A DNA stretch of 64,000 nucleotides, from assembly GCA_027488835.1 (NCBI GenBank), contig JAIYAW010000001.1, positions 172,254 through 236,253 on the forward strand. Reading direction: 5' to 3'. The notes beneath the pieces are model-generated. The model worked only from the letters and a program-made list of their open reading frames with translations, had not been told where the DNA came from and ran no database searches. The stretch's first letter is position 1; every line of letters starts with the position of its first letter. This document shows, one piece after another, positions 8,451-14,467 of the stretch. This DNA is from Bacteroidota bacterium. Lineage in GTDB: Bacteria; Bacteroidota; Bacteroidia; NS11-12g; UBA955. A program made the translations under genes and the position numbers.

Positions 8451-10367
8451 ATGGATACTTTATTAGAAAATTGGATATTAAAACTGCTTGGGAAAAGATA
8501 CTTGCCTACGTGGTTGATTCTGATTTTGGATTTGGTAATTGTATATGCTTCTTTTGTTTTTGCCATTTTGTTGCTCACTGATTTTTCTTTCTATAAAATT
8601 TATTCTCCTTCTCGTTTGCAGATTTTGGGAGTTTTAGAATTGACATATGCATTGTCTTTTGTATTGTTGAAGTCTTATGAGGGTGCATTCAGGCATACGG
8701 GTGTGAGAGATTTGATGCGTTTGTTTTTGTCTACTGTTTTGGCCTTGTTTCTAACTTTTGCAATTACAAGAATTGCGGCATTAGCGGGTTATTTTGAAGT
8801 AAAACACATTACATTGTCGTTTTTGATTCTGCAGGGATTTTCATTCACTTTTGGTGTTTTGGGAATTCGGTTATTTGTGAAATTGGTTTATAGCAGATAT
8901 GTATTGAATACCAAAAGCAAGAATGATTTGGGTATTTTAATTTATGGTGCGGGTACAACGGGTGTTACCGTTCGTAATGCAATTAAGCAAGATCGTTTTT
9001 CAGGTTTTGTAGTGGTTGGATTTATAGACGATAACGAAAAATTAATTGGCAAACGCATTGATGGGGTAAAAGTGTATTCATTTGAAGAAGTTTTTGACAG
9101 TGAGTTTATTTTGAAGAATAAGGTACGCGAGGTTGTTTGGTCAATACAATCTGAAACAGGTACTTCTTTTCACAAGGTTGGAGAATCTTGTTTGGGATTT
9201 AATTTGTCTTTCCACAAAGTGCCAAATATCAAAGATTGGATTGGTGGCTCTTTGAGTCGCAAGCAGTTGAGAAGGGTAAAGATTGAAGATTTATTGAATC
9301 GCACTTCGATTTCTTTGGAAAATAATTTGCTAAATTCTTTTATTGCCGATAAGTGTGTGATTGTAACTGGCGCTGCCGGAAGTATTGGCAGTGAGTTATG
9401 TCGTCAGATTCTTTTTTATCAGCCTAAGCAGCTTATCTTGTTTGATAATGGTGAAACGGCAATGAATGATTTTATATTGGAGTTACAAAAGCATCCAAAA
9501 TTTGATAACAACGTTGTTTGTATAATTGGAGATGTAACCCGGAACAAGAGAGTTTCTGAAATATTTGAAACATACAAACCTGAGTTGGTGTTTCATGCAG
9601 CGGCGTATAAGCATGTGCCAATGATGGAAGTGAATGCCAAAGAGGCTGTTCGCGTGAATGTTGAGGGAACAAGAATTGTTGCCGAGGCCAGCGTGAAATA
9701 TGGTACTAAGAAGTTTGTAATGATTTCTACAGATAAGGCGGTTAATCCTACCAACGTGATGGGAGCTACCAAGCGTGCTGCTGAAATCTTGGTACAAAAT
9801 ATGAGTGGTAAATCTGAAACTGAGTTTATCACCACTCGTTTTGGGAATGTTTTGGGATCGAATGGTTCGGTAATTCCATTGTTCCGCCGTCAGATTGAGA
9901 ATCGTGAAAATGTAACCGTAACTCATAAGGATATCACAAGATATTTCATGACGATTCCTGAAGCTTGTCAATTGGTTTTCCAGGCTGCTACCATGGGAAA
10001 TGGTGGAGAGATTTTCGTTTTCGACATGGGAGAACCCGTTAAGATTTATGATTTGGCTGTTAAAATGATCAAGTTAAGTGGATTAACTATTGATAAGGAT
10101 ATTAAAATTGTTGAAACTGGATTGAGATCAGGTGAAAAGTTATATGAAGAACTGTTGAGCAATTCGGAGAATACGTTGCCAACGCATCATCCGAAAATAT
10201 TGATAGCTCAAGTGCGCCAATATGAAGATGCACAAATTTCACCTATTTACAGCAATTTGAATGATGCGGCTTTTAATGGCGCAACCGATTGGGAAATTGT
10301 AAAATTACTCAAAGAATTAATTCCTGAGTACAAGAGTCAAAATTCGATTTTCGAAGCTCTTGATTAA
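8451..10367 (+). CDS. Membrane-bound nucleoside-diphosphate sugar dehydratase (CapD/WbpM/FlaA1 family)
   Basis: The 638-residue product has four N-terminal membrane helices (about residues 15-145). A CoA-binding-like Rossmann region (GAGTTG near residue 166) and a second SDR Rossmann motif (GAAGSIG, residues 307-313) follow. The catalytic site is the family's variant: STDK at 426-429 and Met437-x3-Lys441 replacing the usual Tyr-x3-Lys, as in WbpM/PglF-type UDP-GlcNAc 4,6-dehydratases. It probably makes UDP-2-acetamido-2,6-dideoxy-4-hexulose at the inner membrane for LPS or capsule. It lies between a 4-epimerase and wecB. The 190-bp spacer upstream (8260-8450) holds no gene that I can see. Confidence 0.88.
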   Translation: MDTLLENWILKLLGKRYLPTWLILILDLVIVYASFVFAILLLTDFSFYKIYSPSRLQILGVLELTYALSFVLLKSYEGAFRHTGVRDLMRLFLSTVLALFLTFAITRIAALAGYFEVKHITLSFLILQGFSFTFGVLGIRLFVKLVYSRYVLNTKSKNDLGILIYGAGTTGVTVRNAIKQDRFSGFVVVGFIDDNEKLIGKRIDGVKVYSFEEVFDSEFILKNKVREVVWSIQSETGTSFHKVGESCLGFNLSFHKVPNIKDWIGGSLSRKQLRRVKIEDLLNRTSISLENNLLNSFIADKCVIVTGAAGSIGSELCRQILFYQPKQLILFDNGETAMNDFILELQKHPKFDNNVVCIIGDVTRNKRVSEIFETYKPELVFHAAAYKHVPMMEVNAKEAVRVNVEGTRIVAEASVKYGTKKFVMISTDKAVNPTNVMGATKRAAEILVQNMSGKSETEFITTRFGNVLGSNGSVIPLFRRQIENRENVTVTHKDITRYFMTIPEACQLVFQAATMGNGGEIFVFDMGEPVKIYDLAVKMIKLSGLTIDKDIKIVETGLRSGEKLYEELLSNSENTLPTHHPKILIAQVRQYEDAQISPIYSNLNDAAFNGATDWEIVKLLKELIPEYKSQNSIFEALD

Positions 10368-10492
10368 TACTTCTCACATAGATTAGTTCACGAATTTGAG
10401 GCCTTCGCTTATCGAAATTCTTGTTAATTGGTTTATCTATTTACAAAAAACCTATATATAAACTTACAATCTTTTTCAAGTATAGAGAGTTA

Positions 10493-10531
10493 ACCTCCCG
10501 ATAGCTATCGGGAAAACTTTCATAAACCCTT
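10493..10531. repeat. Palindrome plus TCATAAACC unit at the 3' end of wecB
   Basis: TCCCGATAGCTATCGGGA (10496-10513) is a perfect 18-bp palindrome. It matches the hairpin at 14378-14399 except for paired changes at its centre. A TTTCATAAACCC unit follows and supplies the last codons and stop of wecB (10520-10528). There is no T tract, so it is not a standard terminator. The rest of 10368-10492 shows only single TATAAAC-like words. Confidence 0.65.
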
Positions 10532-11605
10532 AAATTCCTCTACAATCCTCTCCGCTGTTTTACCATCCCACATTGGGGGAATGGCGCCAGTTTTCCAATT
10601 TCCTGATTGCAGTTTATCTAAGGCCTTTGCCAAATCTTCAGGTTTTGTGCCTACCAATTCGTTTGTGCCAATTTCGCAGGTTTCAGGTCGTTCGGTACTA
10701 TTTCTCATAGTAATACAAGGAACTCCCATTACTGTAGTTTCTTCTGTTATCCCACCAGAATCGGTAACAACACCTTTTGCATGTTTTACCAAAAAGTTGA
10801 ATTCGAAGTAAGACATTGGATCGGCCATAATTACATTGTTTGGTTTGATACCAAACAATTCCATGTTTTTTCGGGTTCGAGGGTGAACAGGAAAAATTAC
10901 TTTACTTGCCGATAACGATTTTTCGATTACTTCAAAAATGTTGCGCATTTGTTCCGCGTGATCCACATTCGACGGGCGATGAAGTGTCATCACGTAATAA
11001 TCTTTTTCCTTCAATTCTTCAGAATGCCAAAGTGAAGGCGCAATCAAATCTTTATCGTGGAACAACAATGTATCGATCATTGTGTTGCCAACAAATTTGA
11101 TTTTATCTTCTGAAAAACCCGCATTTCTTAAGTTATTATTTGCAGTTTCCGAAGTAGTGAAAAACAAATCAGTGATGCTATCAGTAACCAATCTATTGAT
11201 TTCCTCTGGCATTTCAATGTCCCAGCTTCTTATGCCTCCTTCAACATGGGCCACTTTTGTGTGCAATTTCTTGGCAACAATGGCACAAGCCATGGTGCTA
11301 GTAACATCACCAACTACCAATACAAAATCACAAGGATTGGCTATCAATTCTTTTTCAAATGCCACCATAATGGCAGCGGTTTGTTCGGCTTGGGTTCCAC
11401 CCCCACATTCTAAATTTACATGTGGTTCAGGAATATTTAATTGTTCAAAAAAACTACCAGACATTGCTTTGTCATAATGTTGACCTGTATGCACCAATCT
11501 GTAATCAATGTTGCTACCAGAATTCTTCGCATTATCAATTGCCCTAATTATTGGAGCAATTTTCATAAAATTCGGTCTAGCACCTGCAATCAAAGTAATT
11601 TTCAT
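10520..11605 (-). CDS. wecB: UDP-N-acetylglucosamine 2-epimerase (non-hydrolysing)
   Basis: The enzyme interconverts UDP-GlcNAc and UDP-ManNAc in the cytoplasm for surface polysaccharide. The product has 361 residues, the usual length. Family signatures are present: GARPNFMK near the start, the catalytic acidic residues in VVGDVTSTMA, HVEGGIRS and MPEEINR, the histidine in TLHRPSNVD, and the UDP-binding SDSGGITEE. I chose ATG 11605 because it places MKITLIAGARPNF at the N-terminus, as in homologues. An upstream extension to 11695 would run through repeat DNA. A TATCTTTG box lies 5 nt upstream. The 3' end coincides with a TAAACC repeat unit, so the last two codons and stop derive from it. Confidence 0.92.
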   Translation of the reverse strand: MKITLIAGARPNFMKIAPIIRAIDNAKNSGSNIDYRLVHTGQHYDKAMSGSFFEQLNIPEPHVNLECGGGTQAEQTAAIMVAFEKELIANPCDFVLVVGDVTSTMACAIVAKKLHTKVAHVEGGIRSWDIEMPEEINRLVTDSITDLFFTTSETANNNLRNAGFSEDKIKFVGNTMIDTLLFHDKDLIAPSLWHSEELKEKDYYVMTLHRPSNVDHAEQMRNIFEVIEKSLSASKVIFPVHPRTRKNMELFGIKPNNVIMADPMSYFEFNFLVKHAKGVVTDSGGITEETTVMGVPCITMRNSTERPETCEIGTNELVGTKPEDLAKALDKLQSGNWKTGAIPPMWDGKTAERIVEEFKGL

Positions 11606-11610
11606 TATCA

Positions 11611-11618
11611 CAAAGATA
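11611..11618 (-). promoter_or_regulatory. -7 promoter box of wecB (TATCTTTG)
   Basis: Read on the minus strand, TATCTTTG ends 5 nt before the wecB ATG at 11605. It fits TAnnTTTG and predicts an mRNA with almost no leader. Confidence 0.6.
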
Positions 11619-11628
11619 CAAAAAATAA

Positions 11629-11888
11629 GTTTAGACGAGCTTCGCTCGCTTAGACAACCTGCCGGTCGTTTAGTTTTATGCAACCACTCAAACAACCTTT
11701 TCTGTTTAGAAGTACTTCGTGCGTTTAGGGTTTAGAAGCATTGCCATGCGTTTAGACCGCTACGCGGTTATATTAGAAATGTGATTAAAATATTTAATAA
11801 ACGACCGGCAGGTCTACTAAACGCCGGAGGCTTCTTAAACAAGCGAAGCCATCTAAACGCTTATAAACTTTCATAAACTTTTATAAAC
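11629..11888. repeat. Modular array of TAAAC boxes and mini-hairpins (divergent spacer)
   Basis: This fills the 307-bp spacer between the divergent wecB and S46 genes. GTTTAG occurs at 11629, 11668, 11704, 11723, 11730 and 11750, with a GCTTAG variant at 11648. The inverted form (TAAAC) then occurs at 11798, 11818, 11836, 11854, 11864, 11874 and 11884. Between boxes lie different small stem-loops: CGAGC-TTC-GCTCG (11636-11648), GAAGTACTTC (11709-11718), GCAT-TGCC-ATGC (11738-11749), ACCGC-TAC-GCGGT (11756-11768), GACC-GGCA-GGTC (11803-11814) and GCC-GGA-GGC (11823-11831). A 16-bp inverted repeat links 11657-11672 with 11798-11813. The last four boxes are exactly 10 bp apart. I know no named family like this. 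Confidence 0.8.
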
Positions 11889-11897
11889 CTTATTTAT

Positions 11898-11905
11898 TAC
11901 TTTTG
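11898..11905 (+). promoter_or_regulatory. -7 promoter box of the S46 peptidase gene (TACTTTTG)
   Basis: TACTTTTG fits TAnnTTTG and ends 7 nt before the ATG at 11913. It follows directly on the phased TTATAAACnn decamers at 11861-11890. Confidence 0.5.
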
Positions 11906-11912
11906 CTTTTTT

Positions 11913-14120
11913 ATGAAACATAGAATTTTAAGTTTACTATTGGCAGCTTGCAGTGTACTTGCTTTGCGTGCCGATGAGGGAATGTGGCCTTTGAACTTGC
12001 TCAGCAAGATTCAAGACAAAATGCAAGCCCGCGGTTTGAAATTATCTGCTGAAGATATTTATGCTATTAATAAATCATCTGCAAAAGATGCTGTTGTTAG
12101 ACTCATGTCTAAACAAGGCAGAATGTTCTGCTCAGGTGAAATTATTTCTAGCAAAGGTTTGTTCCTTACCAACCACCATTGCGGTTACGATGCAATCCAA
12201 GAAATTGCTACCCCACAAGACAATATCCTTGCAAACGGATTTTGGGCGAAATCAATGCAAGAAGAGCGTCGCGCTGGTTTTAACATTGGTTTACTTCGTA
12301 AAATTGAAGATGTAACTTCACAAGTATTTAATGGTGTTGCCATTTACGCTCCTGAAACAGAAAGAACTGCAAAAATTGCCGCTCAAGTGAATGTAGTAAG
12401 AGGCAATCTTCTTAAAGCACTTGGCGATGAAGCTGCTAACTATATCATCGAAGTGACTCCATTCTATAATGGAAACCAATTCTTGGCAATGTACTACGAA
12501 GTTTTCCGCGACATTCGTTTGGTTGGTGCGCCACCAGAAAACGTGGGTAAATTTGGCGGTGAAACCGACAACTGGAGATGGCCTCGCCACACTTGCGACT
12601 TCTCTATGTTCCGCATTTATACAAACGCAAATAACAAGCCTGCCGACTATAACGCAGCAAATAAAGCTTTCACCCCTTACCACCACTTTCCAATATCCCT
12701 CAAGGGCGTAAAAGAAGGTGATTTTGCAATGACCATGGGATATCCAGGTAGAACTACCCGTTATACTTATTCTGAGGGAATTCGTTACCTTTCAGGTAAA
12801 GAGCGTCCGATGCGTGTGCAAGTGCGCCGTGACATCATGGACGTTTACGAAACTTACATGAAGGCCGACAAAAACGTACGTTTGATGTACAGTTCTAAAT
12901 TGGCAGGATTGGGTAACTATTGGAACAAATTCAATGGCGAAGCAAAAGAATTGTCAAAGCCTGAGTTCTACCAAAAACGCAAAAGTGCTGAAATGGCTTT
13001 CGAGCAATGGGTTAGAGCGAATAACAAACAAGACGTTTATGGTGATGTAACCAGTCTTTACGACGAAGCTTACGCCGGAATGAATAAATACGGTTTGTAT
13101 GCAGTTTATTCTCAAGACGGTATTTCTAACAGCGTGCCAATGTCGAACGTGTCTCAAATTTATGGCATTATCAAAACCCAAAAAGATATTGCAGCAATGG
13201 ATGCTGTGAAAGATTCTGCGAAAATTCGCAAAATGAATGCAGCAGTTGCTAAAATGATTGCAGGTTATGCTGAGGGAATTTCAGAGGCTTACCACGAATT
13301 CAACGGTAACATTGAAAAACAAGTAATTGCAGTTGTTTTGAAACACATTTTGATGGACTTAGACCATGCGTCTTTGCCTGCTTCGATGTTGAAAATGGAC
13401 GAAAAGTTCAAACATAACTATACCGCTATGGCAAATTCTTTGTGGAGCAGCTCTATTTTCTGCGATACAGTGAAATTAAAAAAGGCAATGTCTAATTTCA
13501 AAGCAAAGAACATTGAAAAGGATCCATTGTATACCATTATTGCAGGTTATGTAAATATGTTGAATGTTGATTTAAAACCAACACTCGACGAAATATCAAA
13601 CAAATTGGCCCGTGCAAATCGTTTGTACATGGCGGCTCAATTCGAGATGGAGAAAGACAAAGTGTTTGCACCAGATGCAAATGGTACTATGCGTTTGAGC
13701 TACGGTACGATCGAAAGCTACAAAGCCCGCGATGCCGTAGATTATAATTATTTCACAACATCACGCGGTATCCTTGAGAAGTACATTCCTGGTGATTTTG
13801 AGTTTGATGCTCCAGAATCGTTGATCAACATTATCAAAAAGAAAGACTTTGGTCGTTTTGCGGATGCAGACGGTGAACTTCATACTTGTTTTTTAAGCAA
13901 CAACGACATTACTGGTGGTAATTCTGGTAGTCCTGTTATCAATGGCAACGGTGAATTGATTGGCACGGCTTTCGATGGTAACTGGGAAGCAATTGCGAGC
14001 GACTTCGGATTTATGCCATCTGTACAGCGCACAATCAGCGTTGACATTCGTTTTACCCTTTTCATTGTTGAAAAATTGGGTGGCGCGGGAAATATTATTG
14101 CGGAGTTGGAGCTTAGGTAA
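11913..14120 (+). CDS. S46 family dipeptidyl-peptidase, DPP7-type
   Basis: This is a periplasmic serine exopeptidase that removes dipeptides from peptide N-termini. The 735-residue length is normal for DPP7/DPP11. A signal peptide is visible (MKHRILSLLLAACSVLALRA). The catalytic triad is His89 (TNHHCGYD), Asp229 (RHTCDFSMF) and Ser671 (TGGNSGSP). Eighteen residues after the Ser is Gly689 (FDGNWE). DPP11 enzymes have Arg there and take acidic P1 residues, while DPP7 enzymes have Gly and prefer hydrophobic P1. Gly689 therefore predicts DPP7-like specificity. The start is fixed by the signal peptide and the -7 box 7 nt upstream. The gene is flanked on both sides by TAAAC/hairpin arrays and has its own terminator at 14242. 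Confidence 0.92.
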   Translation: MKHRILSLLLAACSVLALRADEGMWPLNLLSKIQDKMQARGLKLSAEDIYAINKSSAKDAVVRLMSKQGRMFCSGEIISSKGLFLTNHHCGYDAIQEIATPQDNILANGFWAKSMQEERRAGFNIGLLRKIEDVTSQVFNGVAIYAPETERTAKIAAQVNVVRGNLLKALGDEAANYIIEVTPFYNGNQFLAMYYEVFRDIRLVGAPPENVGKFGGETDNWRWPRHTCDFSMFRIYTNANNKPADYNAANKAFTPYHHFPISLKGVKEGDFAMTMGYPGRTTRYTYSEGIRYLSGKERPMRVQVRRDIMDVYETYMKADKNVRLMYSSKLAGLGNYWNKFNGEAKELSKPEFYQKRKSAEMAFEQWVRANNKQDVYGDVTSLYDEAYAGMNKYGLYAVYSQDGISNSVPMSNVSQIYGIIKTQKDIAAMDAVKDSAKIRKMNAAVAKMIAGYAEGISEAYHEFNGNIEKQVIAVVLKHILMDLDHASLPASMLKMDEKFKHNYTAMANSLWSSSIFCDTVKLKKAMSNFKAKNIEKDPLYTIIAGYVNMLNVDLKPTLDEISNKLARANRLYMAAQFEMEKDKVFAPDANGTMRLSYGTIESYKARDAVDYNYFTTSRGILEKYIPGDFEFDAPESLINIIKKKDFGRFADADGELHTCFLSNNDITGGNSGSPVINGNGELIGTAFDGNWEAIASDFGFMPSVQRTISVDIRFTLFIVEKLGGAGNIIAELELR

Positions 14121-14130
14121 GGAATGCTAG

Positions 14131-14164
14131 GGTTTATAAAAGTTTATAAGGGTTTATAAGCGTT
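14131..14164 (+). repeat. Three phased GTTTATAAnn decamers downstream of the S46 gene
   Basis: GTTTATAA occurs at 14132, 14142 and 14152, exactly 10 bp apart, with a further GTTT at 14162. The copies begin 11 bp after the stop codon and lie before the terminator, so they would be in the 3' UTR. Confidence 0.7.
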
Positions 14165-14241
14165 TGGCTTTCTAAATAGACAAGGTTTGTAAGTTTAAAT
14201 TCGGGTTTTTTGTAATCTGAAAAAACTGAGAAATAAGAGAT

Positions 14242-14269
14242 GGGGCTGCACGAAAGTGTGGCCCTTTTT
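14242..14269 (+). terminator. Rho-independent terminator of the S46 gene
   Basis: The stem GGGCTGCAC / GTGTGGCCC has nine pairs, two of them G-U wobbles in RNA. It closes on a GAAA tetraloop and is followed by five T residues. It splits the spacer between the S46 gene and pheT into a 3'-UTR part and a pheT upstream part, both with repeats. Confidence 0.75.
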
Positions 14270-14284
14270 GTTGGGAATTCAAAG

Positions 14285-14445
14285 GTTTATAAAAGTTTAG
14301 ACGACCTGAGAAAAGGATTATAAAGGTTTATAAAAGTTTATAAAGGTTGTTTTAGCGGTTGCAAAAAAACTAAACAACCTCCCGAAAGCTTTCGGGAGGT
14401 TGTCTAAACGGCGCAGCCGTCTAAACGAGCGAAGCTCTTCTAAAC
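14285..14445. repeat. Modular array of phased decamers and hairpins upstream of pheT
   Basis: The array occupies the second half of the 347-bp spacer before pheT. The first part has GTTTATAA-type decamers at 14285, 14295 (GTTTAGA), 14316, 14326 and 14336, on a 10-bp grid within each group. The second part has inverted CTAAAC boxes at 14370, 14404, 14421 and 14440, separated by different hairpins. These are a perfect 30-bp palindrome at 14374-14403 with centre AAAGCTTT, then ACGGC-GCA-GCCGT (14408-14420), then GAGC-GAA-GCTC (14427-14437). The last hairpin is the reverse complement of the core at 11637-11648. No T tract follows any of them. Confidence 0.8.
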
Positions 14446-14454
14446 TTATTTTCA

Positions 14455-14462
14455 TATCTTTG
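14455..14462 (+). promoter_or_regulatory. -7 promoter box of pheT (TATCTTTG)
   Basis: TATCTTTG ends 5 nt before the pheT ATG at 14468. It lies 10 bp after the last CTAAAC box of the hairpin array. Confidence 0.6.
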
Positions 14463-14467
14463 TTGTA

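Noticed and set aside
9483..9971. Long open frame on the minus strand within the CapD-type gene
   Set aside because: It is antisense to a well-conserved catalytic region, and its product has no recognisable domain; it is a by-product of codon bias.
14374..14403. The 30-bp palindrome as a terminator
   Set aside because: No T tract follows on either strand, and a proper terminator for the upstream gene exists at 14242.
11629..14445. Integron attC sites or a CRISPR array
   Set aside because: The boxes (GTTTAG/CTAAAC) do not fit the attC core GTTRRRY, no integrase is present, and the repeats are only 6-8 bp with 10-30 bp palindromic spacers, far from CRISPR dimensions. No cas genes are present.
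14121..14467. T-box or peptide leader controlling pheT
   Set aside because: No T-box core or Phe-rich leader ORF was seen; the spacer is explained by repeats, one terminator and a -7 box next to the start.
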